This document shows positions 32,448 to 43,080 of a stretch of DNA of 64,000 nucleotides, in pieces. The stretch covers positions 25,409,051 to 25,473,050 of the forward strand of contig CM034391.1 in NCBI GenBank assembly GCA_019925095.2. Direction: 5' to 3'. The position numbers and the translations under genes are program-made. The notes under the pieces were generated by a model that searched no databases, was not told the origin of the DNA, and saw only the letters and a list, made by a program, of their open reading frames with translations. This stretch comes from Dendrolimus kikuchii. Taxonomy: Eukaryota; Arthropoda; Insecta; Lepidoptera; Lasiocampidae. Positions within the stretch are counted from its first letter, which is position 1; each line of letters begins with the position of its first letter.

Positions 32448-32531
32448 CATACATACATACATAACTTCACGCCAGTTCCCTTGTGGGGTAGGCACGAACA
32501 ACAGAGCGCCATTTAGGCTTATTCTTACACA
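32448..32531 (-). mobile_element. RTE-like LINE 3' end, copy 6 (84 bp)
   Basis: Only the last ~55 coding bases and the TGTA-type tail are present. TATGAATTCTTA flanks both sides (32436-32447 and 32532-32543), confirming a very short but genuine insertion. Confidence 0.9.
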
Positions 32532-32593
32532 TATGAATTCTTAGTATGTCATTATTGCGAGGGTGACAATATATTTTTGTTGTAGATAGGAAT

Positions 32594-32730
32594 ATATAAG
32601 TATAGATATAAGGCCAACACTGCACATGCACTTCCTCACAACACCAGCATGTAACAAATACACTCTACATTAGTATAAGTTTAGTATTAAAATTAGAATA
32701 AATTAATATAATAAGTTATTCTTAAGGTCA
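32594..32730. repeat. Dispersed repeat, inverse partner of 38927-39060
   Basis: CACTTCCTCACAACACCAGC, CACTCTACATTAGTATAAG and AATAAGTTATTCTTAAGGT recur in reverse complement at 38.9-39.06 kb. Class unknown. Confidence 0.7.
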
Positions 32731-32879
32731 CCAAAACATAAAAATTACTACATATAATGTCACATACAGTAACAAAAATAAACAATAAGCGTGTATGGAG
32801 TCTCAAATTTTTCATAGAAATTAAGTAGTAAAAAGGGTACGGAACTCGAGTCCGTAGAGATATTAATAATAATAATGTA

Positions 32880-33160
32880 TATATATATATTTGTTTCTTA
32901 CAACTCCATTCATTCTTTGAAAAGTAATTGAGATGCCTGAGATAATATATTAATAATTATGATGAAAATATATTTTTAGCTAGACGTGTCGCTTGGGAGT
33001 ACTTTGCCGTTTCTTCTCCTTTGAACAGCGATAACACATTGCGAAGCGGTGTACATAGAATAGGAAGTTGTAGATTTCAATTTTGACTCACATGTATGAC
33101 CTTCAAAAAGTGTTCTCCAGTGGAACTTATTTTGAATAATAACTTCTGAATTTGAATATA
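32880..33160. other. Unassigned; short TE-like phrases
   Basis: CACATTGCGAAGCGGTGTAC...GAATAGGAAGT (33035-33068) recurs at 8406-8440, so part of this stretch is an unnamed dispersed repeat. Confidence 0.4.
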
Positions 33161-33162
33161 CC

Positions 33163-33290
33163 TGCTACGCTCGTTCAAGGCGGCTTGGCAGATTTGACAC
33201 ATCGATTATCTCAATTTGCAGGTTGCATCACAATGCTAACCTTCACCGTTGTTAGCACGTGGTAATTGTGACAATATGCACATTAAGTCA
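33163..33290 (-). mobile_element. SINE family A, body fragment
   Basis: The reverse complement of the SINE middle (TGTGCATATTGT, GCACGTGGTAATTGT, GATTATCTCAATTTGCAGG) abuts the following LINE fragment. The head is missing. Confidence 0.65.
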
Positions 33291-33301
33291 GTAAACTAAA
33301 C

Positions 33302-34105
33302 AAAAAAATCCCTAATCATAATCCACTAATAATAAACAACTGTAAAATAAATCGAAGCAACAAAGAAAAGTATCTTGGCCTATGGTTGGATGACAAACTA
33401 ACATGGAGACCACACACTGGCTATGTAAGAAGTAAACTTATCCCAGTCTTGGGAGCACTACGTATAGTTTCTAACTGTATACCTCACAAAGTACGGCTCA
33501 TCATTTACAATTCCCTTGTAAAGTCTCATCTTGAATATCTAATAGAAATATGGGGGTCAGCCGCTAAAACAAACTTAAAACTATTACAAATTACACAAAA
33601 TAAAATTGTCAAAACATTATACCATCAAGATTACCTCACTCCAACTAAACATTTATACTCTAAAACTAACCTATTTAATATTTCTCAAATATACACATAT
33701 AATACCTGCATATTAATAAAAAAAATTACTAATAAAAATATACACTCCAAGCTATCCTTTCCTGCTAAAACATATAAATATAATATCCGGAAGAAAAAGC
33801 AATTTCAATTAAGTGTACCAAGAACAGACAACGGGAAAAGAAATATTATGTTTGAAGGTGTGCACTTATTTAATAAATTACCAGATGACCTACAAAAATA
33901 TAAAAATACAAACTTCTTCAAGATAAAACTAAAAAATCTTTCATTAAAATAAATGTAAAACAATAAATCACAACACAATTCTATCGCAGACTGCATAGGA
34001 CCACATTAGTGTTAAGAATTATACTGTATTACTTACTAATTATTATCTTAATCTCATTGTAAGTGAACTACCTGTTCTTATGAGAAATAAAGTTCTTTAA
34101 ACCTA
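33302..34105 (+). pseudogene. CR1/L2-like LINE RT C-terminus, 216 codons open
   Basis: The frame is open from about 33302, upstream of its first possible start: NRSNKEKYLGLWLDDKLTW, then GALRIVSNCIPHKVRLIIYN, SLVKSHLEYLIEIWGSAAKT, TYNTCILIKK and FEGVHLFNKLPDDLQ, to a stop at 33952. The YLG-wlD-kLtW...YNSLV-SHL-Y--EIWG order is the RT thumb and C-terminus of CR1/L2-type LINEs. The palm is missing. A 3' untranslated region ends TAAAGTTCTTTAAACC at ~34105 without poly(A), as in that group. No stop codon interrupts it, so it is fairly young. Confidence 0.8.
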
Positions 34106-34110
34106 ATTGT

Positions 34111-34432
34111 TTTATCCGTGCATGAACGAAGAAGGAATACAATTTTATGCGGCCGGGCGGCCTGTCGTAAGAGGCGACAAAACAACCCACAGCCAGGTGG
34201 TAGGGCGTTTGACCAACTGGATGGCTACCACTCCTGGTCTAGAGTATGCCGCCATAACAACCTTGAGTTGTGTTCCGGCATTAGTGACCAGGTTCCAGAC
34301 TCCCTTAAGAGAGCAGCGACGCATTTGTAGCACCTTTGGTGTAGTAAATGTCCATAGACGACGGTAACATTTTTCCATCAAGTGGGCCGTCTGCCTGTCT
34401 GCTGAACTCCTGCAATAAAAAAAATAAAAAAA
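34111..34432 (+). mobile_element. Z repeat, copy 6 (full length)
   Basis: Runs from TTATCCGTGCATGAACG to CCTGCAATAAAAAAAATAAA. Directly follows the CR1-like 3' end and directly precedes a SINE head. Confidence 0.8.
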
Positions 34433-34439
34433 ACTGTCT

Positions 34440-34550
34440 AAGTGGTGCATGCGTTCCGGCCAGGATCGAACCCGTGCCCTTTGAGTTTGGGACGCGTGCG
34501 CTAGCCATTACGCTACCAAGACTATGTCTGGTCTGTGCGTGTCTGTCTGT
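34440..34550 (-). mobile_element. SINE family A, tRNA-like head
   Basis: On the minus strand GGTAGCGTAATGGCTAGCGC (A-box region) and GGGTTCGATCCTGGCC (B-box region) are separated by a tRNA-like distance. The body is absent. Confidence 0.7.
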
Positions 34551-34559
34551 TATCACATG

Positions 34560-34970
34560 CTAGTTAAATCTATAAAAATACTGTTAGAAATGAAATTCAG
34601 TAGAAGTCGCTGTTTAGATAAATCCTATCAGTTAGAAAGCTCGCAGAAATAAAAACAATATGACTCCGGCCGACAATCATGACAGCTACGTGAGATGTCA
34701 TTCGCACCTGTGGCCCTCAAAAAATATATTAAAGCGTCGTTTATCCGATCGAGGAAGTCCGTTTAACTGTCACAGGAGGGCAGACAGATTGTATACAGGA
34801 TATTAAGGGATTAGATTTGTGCCATGATGGATGGGACGAAAGAAGTGAATTTTTGACGGTTCTCTGCTGGCTTTATTAAATGGCGTTAGGTATTAGTGAT
34901 ATAAATGAAAAAGGTTATCGGAAACGTGGTTTCGGTGCTTTCTGTTAATTTTTTTTTGTTATATTATTTA
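34560..34970. other. No recognisable feature
   Basis: No frame or repeat recognised. Confidence 0.4.
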
Positions 34971-34974
34971 ATTG

Positions 34975-35222
34975 TTTTTTTTTATTGCAGGAGTTCAGCA
35001 GACAGGCAGGCGGCCCGCTTGATGGAAAGCGGTTACCATCGCCTATGGACATTTGCAACACCAAAGGTGCTACAAATGCGCTGCTGCTATCTGAAAGGAG
35101 ACTGGAACCTGGTCACTAATGCCGGAACACAACACAATGCTGTTATGGCGGCATACTCTAGACCAGGGGTGGTCGCCATCCAGTCGAGCAAATACCACCT
35201 GGCTGTGGGTTGTTTAGTCGCT
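34975..35222 (-). mobile_element. Z repeat, copy 7 (5'-truncated)
   Basis: Reads TTTTTTTTTATTGCAGGAG on the plus strand, then the antisense Z body to about the GGTGGTAT block. The antisense strand has a 110-codon open frame. Confidence 0.8.
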
Positions 35223-35434
35223 GTTGTAGTTGTTTAGTTTTCACTGAAACGAAAGCTTAGATTCTTTCTTAAATGCTGTGACACTGTGTGTCCAGGGAAG
35301 CTCGCGATAATTTCTAGTCAGGCGTGGACGAAGTCGCGGGCATACCTTAGTAACTCTGAATTGCTTGGCAGATCAACCATATACAAGGGTTCCGTAGAAA
35401 TATCATTTTCTTATTTGGCAGCTTCGAAATAAAT

Positions 35435-35995
35435 AAAAAATTATAGTTAAAAAAACACTAAAAAAAATACGCTTTTATAGAAAATCCAACTAAAAATAGG
35501 AAATAAATTTTAATAAATTTGAATTAAAAATAGTCTAAGGGAAAATGATTTTACATACATACATACGTACATACATACATAACTTCACGCCAGTTCCCTT
35601 GCGGGGTAGGCACGAACAACAGAGCGCCATTTAGGCTTATTCTTACATACCTCACTTGCTTCTTTGACATTCATAACTCTTGTCATGCACGCTCGTCTGT
35701 TCTTAAGGCTCCTGACATCACCTTCTGCTAGTACACGATCAATTGAAACGAAAATGATTTTATTGTAAAAAAAAGCGTAGGGTGCATGGTATCAATAGTT
35801 ATAAATATTTTATGAACAAATATGAGTAGAAGGGTTATTTTGATGATATCCTGAAAAGTACCCCACGCTTTTTTTACAATAAAATTATTTTTTCTTACAC
35901 TATTTTTAATTCAAATTTATTTTCTATTTTTTAGTTGGATTTTCTATAAAAGCGTATTTTTTTAGTGTTTTTTTAAACTATTATTTTTTATTTTT
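35435..35995. mobile_element. Fold-back MITE, arms ~145 bp, interrupted by a LINE
   Basis: AACACTAAAAAAAATACGCT, TAGAAAATCCAACTAAAAAT and AATTTGAATTAAAAATAGT in the left arm are mirrored in the right arm (35870-35995). AAAGCGTAGGGTGCATGGTA...AAAAGTACCCCACGCTTT forms the loop base. The left arm is cut at GAAAATGATTTTA by LINE copy 7. Non-coding. Confidence 0.8.
35554..35749 (-). mobile_element. RTE-like LINE 3' end, copy 7
   Basis: 5'-truncated at the VLAEGDVRSLKN region, with a TGTA-type tail. GAAAATGATTTTA flanks both sides (35541-35553 and 35750-35762). Confidence 0.9.
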
Positions 35996-35999
35996 TAGT

Positions 36000-36540
36000 G
36001 ATTATTTAGTGATTTAATTCCCTTCTCCGTAGTAACTTTGAAAAAAGAATTAAATACACTCTTATGATAAAATGGAACGTTATGTAAAAATAAGCTTTTT
36101 TAACAAGATTTTTAAATACAAGCTTTTGAGATCCTGCATATCAGGTAGCAGCAGAGTGCTAACCAAGACAAGTAAAACGAGTCCGAACGCGACGGGTCTA
36201 TCTTGTTTAGTACAGGAGTTCCTTTGGCCGCCTTCCGACTCCACCATCAGATCAGCTCCATGGTACCATATTATTGCATTGTCACGCGATAAACAAATCC
36301 GTGCAAAATTTCAGCTCAATCGGAAACCGGGAAGTCGATCAAATTTAACTTGAAAGATTCCGTTACATACTAACATACGTATGAAGCTAATAAAAGCGTA
36401 TTAAAAATAAAAGGAACGATTAATTATAAGAGGAATCCCAAAGGAATCTTGGGTGCCCGCGCTAGGTTATCTTAGAACTTGTATGGTAGGCTACAATAAG
36501 ATTAGCTTCGGTCATATAGTTTCATAGTTTTAATCTATAC
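36000..36540. other. No recognisable feature
   Basis: A 93-codon frame at 36072-36353 has no motif. GCAAAATTTCAGCTCAATCGG near 36300 is a phrase I associate with dispersed moth repeats, but there is no boundary evidence. Confidence 0.4.
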
Positions 36541-36544
36541 AGAC

Positions 36545-36608
36545 ATCTCAACGCCGCCAGTCTTCTGGGAACGTTCCCGGTAGGTGACAGTGGTTTGGGA
36601 CCAATAAC
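36545..36608 (+). pseudogene. LINE RT C-terminal relic (IQRGN family)
   Basis: Reads NAASLLGTFPVGDSGLGPI in part, matching the 9.1- and 39.3-kb copies. Confidence 0.5.
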
Positions 36609-36646
36609 TTATCTTTAGATATTTTCCCCTTTCTTATTTAATTTTA

Positions 36647-37302
36647 CATACATACATAACTTCACGCCAGTCAGAGCGCCATTCAGGCTTATTCTTACAC
36701 ACCTCACTTGCTTCTTTGACATTCATAACTCTTGTCATGCACGCTCGTCTGTTCTTAAGGCTCCTGACATCACCTTCTGCTGGTATACGATCAATTTGAT
36801 CATGGAAGGTGTGTCGTGACCTTCCACAACTTCTGAATCCATCCACTTTTGCATTGTATATCCATTTAGTCATTCTTTCATCATGCATTCTTTCCACATA
36901 CCCGAACCACTGGAGCATTCCTTCCTTACCTTCACCCCGACACTCTCTTTCAGACAAACTCTCTTTCTTACTTCGGTATTACTATCATAGCCTATCGGTA
37001 ATACTATCATAGGTATTAGTATCATAGCCGCGAACGACACCTGAGTTCGTTATTTTTTGTTATTTTCTATGCTTAGTTTTAAGTTCATTATATTTGAAAT
37101 GTATCCTGTGCTATAAAACTACAATATACTTCATTGTCTTGTGGTGGGAGTTGTCACTGTAGCACAGTTTTATACTTTTGCAGTGCAACGAACTGTTCTG
37201 TTATTATGTAAATATGTGTTTCTTTAGATCAATAAAATATTTATTTATTATTATTATTTATTATTTATTACGAACGCGGTCCGCGAGCGTCAATACGCAG
37301 AT
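36647..37302 (-). pseudogene. RTE-like LINE 3' end, copy 8, with nested insertion
   Basis: Encodes GKEGMLQWFGYVERMHDERM and the usual C-terminus on the minus strand. A few bases are missing near 36670-36672, so the end is shifted. A 13-bp duplication, TTATTTAATTTTA, flanks the whole unit (36634-36646 and 37303-37315). Its 5' part (GAACGCGGTCCGCGAGCGTC) lies beyond a 283-bp insertion. Confidence 0.85.
36983..37265 (+). mobile_element. 283-bp insertion inside LINE copy 8
   Basis: TATTAC occurs on both sides (36977-36982 and 37266-37271). The insert opens with three TATCATAG units and ends AATAAAATATTTATTTATTATTATT. The polyadenylation signal and A/T-rich tail suggest retrotransposition of a short RNA. 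The source is not recognised. Confidence 0.65.
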
Positions 37303-37455
37303 TTATTTAATTTTAGTTTTTATATTATATAGTTTATTTTTAAGTTTATAATTATTGTAACTACCTTTCACCTACTTATATCAAATTTATTGAACTAATT
37401 CATTATAAATTAATAAGATCTATACAGATAAATAAGATAGAAGTGTCTGTGTCTT

Positions 37456-37890
37456 CAGTAGCAGTGATCACGGAAGACAAAGATGTCAAGTGTCAATGAG
37501 TATTGTTAAAGTTTTATTTAGCCTACCGCCAACTTGTTCATTTAAATTATTTAGTTTTAATTTTGTTTATGGTTATTATTTACTCTATGGGAGCCTAATC
37601 TAATTTTCTACCGCTGCGCAACATGTTGTGGCTTGAAGAGAAGAAGCGGCGCAAGAAACTCTTCAGCAAACATGCCTAGCTCTAATAATTTTATATAATA
37701 TTAAAATGGGTGGAAGGAAAAATAAAAGTAATAATCAGTCAAGTTGGTTTGTGTTCCGGTGCACGCAGAAAGAGCTTACAATGTCTTGAGATCTGACAGT
37801 TGGTTTTTGCTGGGTTTGGGTCTTAAGAGTTTTGATGATCGGATCCCAAACAGGTGGTACTTGCCAACCATATTCTCTGTTGATTGATTA
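37456..37890 (-). mobile_element. Penelope-like fragment, copy 3
   Basis: Matches 29380-29800: GTGATCACGGAAGACAAAGA, GTTATTTACTCTATGGGAGC, GAAGAAGCGGCGCAAGAAAC and the coding tail up to GTGGTACTTGCCAACC. Both ends are missing. Confidence 0.75.
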
Positions 37891-37974
37891 ACATTGATTC
37901 GTAGATTTGTAATGTATACTAGTCGTGAAAACTTAAGAAACTATAATTTTATATAAAATAATAATAAAATAAAT

Positions 37975-38211
37975 AATAATCGGCAGACAAACACACATAT
38001 TGTATATCCCCAAATTAAGCAAGTTTCGCTTGTGTTATGGGTAATATACAACGGACTACTCTGGGGCCGATCCCAGACACCCAGAACATAGTAAATAACG
38101 GAGAAAATACGTTTCCGAAATTTACTATACCAGGAATCGAACCCGGAGCCTCTCCGTTGCAGTGAGGTAGGCCGGCAAAGGCTTAGCCCGCTCAAACACA
38201 GAGGCCGTCGA
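37975..38211 (-). mobile_element. tRNA-headed SINE (family B), copy 2
   Basis: Near-identical to 8110-8343. The A-box region has ACGGGC-type bases and GGTTCGATTCC is intact on the minus strand. The tail side is TTATTATT-rich. Confidence 0.75.
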
Positions 38212-38368
38212 TGAACTAATGAAGTTCGAATTGACCGGCAACTAACAAAACATATAAAGTCATCATTTAGAATGGTGACTGTTACCTTGTTTTTGGGTTA
38301 CCGAGATATAAATGTAAAAAGGTACTTATATAATCTCACTCAAGTATCTGTCTGTAGGTTTTTTTTAA

Positions 38369-38665
38369 TTGGAACGAAGTTCCTTATCGCGCGTTGTGAA
38401 AGGGGGCTAGACGGAAAAAATTCTTACGAAAAGTTGTCACGACACTTTTTGCTATAGTAAGCTATCAACTTTAATGCATTGAAATAAAATCTAAAATATC
38501 AATTAGTGTAATAATATACGCTGTTTTTGATACTATTTGTTTGTTTATGTATTTCTTTCTATACATAGGTTTTTGATAAAATTTCGATGGTTTTCGATGC
38601 TTATCGACACACTTTTTGAGACGTTTTGAGAATTTTTAAGACATTTTAGGAGAACTTCGTTCCAA
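38369..38665 (+). mobile_element. TIR element (MITE) with TTGGAACGAAGTTC ends, ~297 bp
   Basis: TTGGAACGAAGTTC at 38369-38382 is mirrored by GAACTTCGTTCCAA at 38652-38665. Inside are the 95 bases shared with 9637-9731 and a TTTTCGATGCTTATCG stretch. Non-coding. Confidence 0.75.
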
Positions 38666-38756
38666 ACATGTGTCCCAAAGACACCTCAGTAGTTTTTTAT
38701 TTATTAACAACTACTGACTCTAGTTCCGTACCCTTTTTTACAATTAAATTTAAGAA

Positions 38757-38832
38757 TGGGCCTAAATGGCGCTCTGTTGTTCGTGCCTACCCCGCAAGGG
38801 AACTGGCGTGAAGTTATGTATGTGTATGTATG
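38757..38832 (+). mobile_element. RTE-like LINE 3' end, copy 9 (76 bp)
   Basis: Contains only GGCCTAAATGGCGCTCTGTT to the TGTA tail. TAAATTTAAGAA flanks both sides (38745-38756 and 38833-38844). Confidence 0.85.
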
Positions 38833-38926
38833 TAAATTTAAGAAGAAGTTAGGAAGTTGTACACGCTTATTTGTTACTTTGTTATTGTGTATGACATTTA
38901 ATGAATGCATGTTTGTGTTGTGGTGT

Positions 38927-39060
38927 ACCTTAAGAATAACTTATTATATTAATTTATTCTAATTTTAATACTAATCTTATACTAATGTAGAGTGTATCTC
39001 TTACATGCTGGTGTTGTGAGGAAGTGCATGTACAGTGTGGGCCTTATTTCTATACCTATA
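38927..39060. repeat. Dispersed repeat, inverse partner of 32594-32730
   Basis: Reverse complement of the 32.6-kb segment, including GTGTTGTGAGGAAGTGCATG. Class unknown. Confidence 0.7.
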
Positions 39061-39294
39061 TATGTATATCTCTGTCTGTAGGTTACAATATAGTAAATTT
39101 TCTGTTACATGCTTTTTAGAATTTCGTGGCCAAACCTCATTATATTTATTGATCGACAGTTTTTTTTTTTAGTTTGAAACTTCATATACATACTAATAAA
39201 ACTACAATAATTATAAAGTAAAATATAAACTACAGACTATACAATTTAAAAAGTAAAACTAAATAAAAAAGAGGAAAATATCTAAAGATAAGTT

Positions 39295-39440
39295 ATTGGT
39301 CCCAAACCACTGTCACTCACCGGAAACGTTCCCAGAATGCTGGCGCCGTTGCCACGTTGTATAGCAATGCTTAATCTTTAAGCGAAATATACGCCAGCCT
39401 TCTGGTCGCGTGTGACGTTTAACAAACGTTTGGCGACGTC
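39295..39440 (-). pseudogene. LINE RT C-terminal relic (IQRGN family)
   Basis: The minus strand reads LSIAIQRGNGASILGTFPV and continues SDSGLGPI. Same orientation and extent as 9055-9200. Confidence 0.6.
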
Positions 39441-39609
39441 ACGGTAGACCTTTAGAGCGTTAGGACCCCACGGACCCAGTGTTTCCACCCCAAATGCCGC
39501 AAATGTGTAACCATTTCCAATGGCGGCATATTTGCGGCGCTTGAGGGCCTCCTGTTCGGCTACAGCAGAACCGGCGGTTACAATTGATTATAATATAAGA
39601 AATTTATTT

Positions 39610-39690
39610 TTAATGCAAAGCCAGCAAAAAGGCAGACAGCACAGCTCATGGAAAACGGTTAGTCGCCTGTCGACGTTTGCAACACCAGAC
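39610..39690 (-). mobile_element. Z repeat, copy 8 (fragment)
   Basis: GGCAGACAGC...CTCATGGAAAACGGTTA...CGACGTTTGCAACACC is a diverged antisense Z 3' part. Confidence 0.55.
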
Positions 39691-39844
39691 CCAAAGACAA
39701 GGCTTTGCCAGCCTTTAACATGGGATAAATAGGAAGGAATCGGGAACGGGAGACTAGGATAAAAGGAGGAAGTGGGTAACCAGAACTTTCATTTACTAAA
39801 TTTTTTGGAAAAAGAGAAAATTAAGACAAAAACAAAAAGACTAC

Positions 39845-39859
39845 ACCCCCCCCCCCCCC
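39845..39859. repeat. Poly(C) tract
   Basis: About fourteen consecutive C residues, rare in this AT-rich window. Length may be affected by sequencing. Confidence 0.85.
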
Positions 39860-40299
39860 ATATATCCATAGAGAGGAAAGAGATAAAAATGTAAAGAAAA
39901 CAAAAATTCGCAATTTTAACTCATAATGAAGAAGAAGGCAAACCAAAAATAACTCATTTATTCCTCGAAACACGATTAGCTCAAGGGTAACTGCGTCACG
40001 TTTCATCGACCAATTTATTGATGTATAATTTAGCACAATTAAAGTACAAGCAAATACATGAACGTGATACTATGTAAACTGGAATCAAGATCATTATTAC
40101 AGCATGGCTCTCTCTACCACGTTAAATGAATGAATGATTGAATGAATGTTCTTTATTGCATACATAAGCTACATATACAATAGGTCTTATCGCCGCCGGC
40201 GATATCTTCCAGACCACCTTTACAATTATTAAAAAGAATGAATTTTTTTTTAATTACATTATAAAACAAAGAGAAAAATAAAAATTAAATTAAATTAAG

Positions 40300-40563
40300 A
40301 ATTACTAAACAGATATACAATGTAAAAGTGGATGGATGCAGAAGTCGTGAAAGGCCACGACATACCTTCCATGATCAAATTGATCGTGTACTAGCAGAAG
40401 GTGATGTCAGGAGCCTTAAGAACAGACGAGCGTGCATGACAAGAGTTATGAATGTCAAAGAAGCAAGTGAGGTGTGTAAGAATAAGCTTAAATGGCGCTC
40501 TGTTGTTCGTGCCTACCCCGCAAGGGAACTGGCGTGTAGTTATGTATATATGTATGTATGTAA
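40300..40563 (+). pseudogene. RTE-like LINE 3' end, copy 10
   Basis: Reads VDGCRSRERPRHTFHDQIDR to VVRAYPARELA, then a TAG-type stop change and TGTA tail. AT-rich flanks (AAATTAA on both sides) make the duplication ambiguous. Confidence 0.8.
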
Positions 40564-40689
40564 ATTAAATGACAAAAAAGAAACTAATATTGATACGCAT
40601 GTGTTTATTGATTCCTAAATATTTTGATGTCAGTGTGTTTATTTAGCTTTAGTCCGAATCATATATATATACAATCTTTATCTAATACT

Positions 40690-40903
40690 TGCTGTGCCCG
40701 CGACGTCGTCCGCGTCGAATTTGCTTTCAAAACCCTCCGATTTTGAAACATTTTTCATTGGTGCTCTGCTCCTATTGGTCTTAGCGTAATGATAGCCTAT
40801 AGCCTTCCTCGACAAATGGGCTATCCAACACTGAAAGAATTTTTCAAATCAGACCAGTAGTTCCTGAGATTAGGGCTTTCAATCAAACAATATATTAGTA
40901 TAT
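40690..40903 (-). mobile_element. Helitron-like element, decayed
   Basis: Reverse-orientation relative of 28475-28731: GATAGCCTATAGCCTTCCTC, CAGACCAGTAGTTCCTGAGA and TATACTAATATATTG at its 5' end. The 3' end reads GCGGGCACAGCAAGT, so CTAG has become CAAG. Confidence 0.55.
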
Positions 40904-40909
40904 TTGGCT

Positions 40910-41475
40910 ACAACACTAATACTTACATTTTAAATATCGTGATATCTTTTGAATGAAACGTCCGAATTGAATAATTCAAATAGTTCTAGAAAGGTTTTGA
41001 ATTCGTCTTGAATATGGTGTAATTTATTTTGATAAGAATTAATACCAAGGTACAAAATAAAGAGATTTTGAAGCGACGGCATTTTAATTATTTAAAAAAA
41101 TAAAATTAAACACTTATTGTGAGATAACTACAATAGTTAGACATATGGTTACGCAATATTTTCTGTAGACAATTATATGTTCTGCAAAGTGGTAGTACAT
41201 TGTTTTGTTCTATAATCAATAGTTTTCGCAGTGCACGTCGTGTAAGGATTTTTTCGGGTCATTTTTTTTACACCCTGGGTTACATTATTGGACTTTTAGT
41301 AAAAATCTCTTATTTTTTTGAAAATATAATATAGCCTATAGCCTTCCTCGATAAATGTACTATTCAACAGTTTTAGTCGATTTTAGTCGTTTATTACGTT
41401 AGAAGGTCAACTATTGAATGATATGCAATTTAGCGCACTTATAGGCTTTTTTGCCCATGCGTAAAGTCTGGCAGA
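40910..41475. other. No recognisable gene
   Basis: AT-rich. CCTATAGCCTTCCTCGATAA at 41337 is a small Helitron-like fragment. 41480-41560 is a very diverged Z 5' fragment (CCGGGCGGGGACAGAGAAAG). Confidence 0.4.
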
Positions 41476-41714
41476 GTTTTTATCCGGGCGGGGACAGAGA
41501 AAGAATAAAATGTGCGATAGGCTTGTCGTAAGAAAGAGATAACAAAACAACCCTCAGCAAAGTGGGAGGGAAAAAAGAAAGACAGAAAAAAAATATTTGA
41601 AGAAATAGTGATGTACTTACATCGTTGTCATGTATCTTAAAAATAAAAACATTTTTAGCAAACAAGGTCTGCACTCGGCTTATTGCTGTGCCGGCATAAT
41701 ATCCGACACAACGC

Positions 41715-42225
41715 TACTTTTAACTGAATTCAAAAAAAGGAGGAAGTTCTCAATTCATCGGGATCTTTTTTTTTGTTTTTTTTCATGTATGTTCACCGAT
41801 TACTCAGAGATTTATAATCCGATTTACGTGATTCTTTTTTTGTTCGACGCGGAATAGCTACAATTTGGTCCCCTAAAATTTGACATAGTTTGGCCCAGTA
41901 GTTTTCATTTTATGAACATTTTTTATGAAAAAAATTCCATTCCGTTCCATATGTACACCGATTACGCTGAGATTTATGATCCGATTTACGTTATTGTTGT
42001 TTAGTTTGATGCGGAACAGTTGCCATTTGGTTTCCTAAAAATTTAACATAGTTTGGCCCAGTAGTTTTCATTTTACGAACATTTTTTGTTCCCATTTCTT
42101 GGGACCTATATTTTTTAAGGAGCGCGGCACTTTTCGTAGGTCTACCCATACATAGCTAGGCACTAAAAGGTAACAAATAAAATAAAAAAAACTTCTTGAA
42201 TATATATTATCTAAAACATCTTGAA
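41715..42225 (+). mobile_element. Non-coding repeat related (inverted) to 61690-62420
   Basis: AAAAAAAGGAGGAAGTTCTC, a twice-repeated ~166-base block (ACCGATTAC...GATTTATAATCCGATTTACGT...TTTGGCCCAGTAGTTTTCAT), GGAGCGCGGCAC and ATTATCTAAAACATCTTGAA all recur inverted at 61.8-62.4 kb. The long hairpin of that copy is mostly deleted here. Small frames reading FTDYSEIY come from the repeat and are not genes. Confidence 0.7.
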
Positions 42226-42588
42226 GTATATATATATATATATACACATGTATGTAAGCAATTTCGAACAGGTAGGCCATGAGCCTATCTGACTGTCCAG
42301 CAATAAATAAAAAATTCCAATAAAATTCATCAAACAAATTGACCCAAAAGCCCGTCTATACGCGACGTGAGCAATATAAAAAAAGTAATGCAATTCTATA
42401 TTGTATTTTAACAAAATTGCCGCCTAGAAAAATGGTCACTAGCTTTTGGGATTTTTTTAAAACAAGCTTTTCAATAAACCTGTCCGATTCGCTGACGGTG
42501 TGCATTCATAGCTAAAAAATTCACACAGCGTTTTAGTAAATTTTAATTCATATCGCTGTGTACACAAAGTATGTACATATATATTATA

Positions 42589-42760
42589 CTAGCGGCCCGG
42601 CGCAGTTTCACCCACGCTCTGTCCCGCTCATGTGGTATATAGCGTCATGTTATACAGCCTATGACACTCCCTGTTAACGTAGCTTTCTAACAGTAAAAGA
42701 ATTTTTAAAATCGGTTTAGTAGATCCAGAGATTACCCCCTACAACGTCACATCACACATC
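42589..42760 (-). mobile_element. Helitron-like 3' end, truncated by Z
   Basis: Minus strand ends ...GGGTGAAACTGCGCCGGGCCGCTAG|T at 42589, and carries a TAACAGTAAAAGAATTTTTA-type body. The 5' side is lost at the following Z repeat. GTCGCGGGCACAGATAACAAC after the Z copy may be its continuation. Confidence 0.5.
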
Positions 42761-42765
42761 TTATC

Positions 42766-43080
42766 TGTGCAGGAACGGAGAAAGAATACAACTTCCTGCG
42801 GCCGGCCGGCCTGTCGTAAGAGGCGACAAAACAACCCACAGCTAGGTGGTAGGGCATTTGCCCGACTGGATGGCTACCACCCCTGGTCTAGAGTATCCCT
42901 CCATAACAACCTTGAGTTGTGTTCCGGCATTAGTGACCAGGTTCCAGTCTCCCTTAAGAAAGCAGCAGCGCATTTGTAACACTTTTGGTGTTGCAAATGT
43001 CCATAGGCGATGGTAACCGCTTTCCATCAAGTGGGCCATCTGTCTGTTTGCTGTACTCCTGCAATAAAAAAAATAAAAAA
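42766..43080 (+). mobile_element. Z repeat, copy 9 (full length)
   Basis: Runs from TATCTGTGCAGGAACGG to CCTGCAATAAAAAAAATAAA. The minus strand is open for ~100 codons. Confidence 0.85.
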
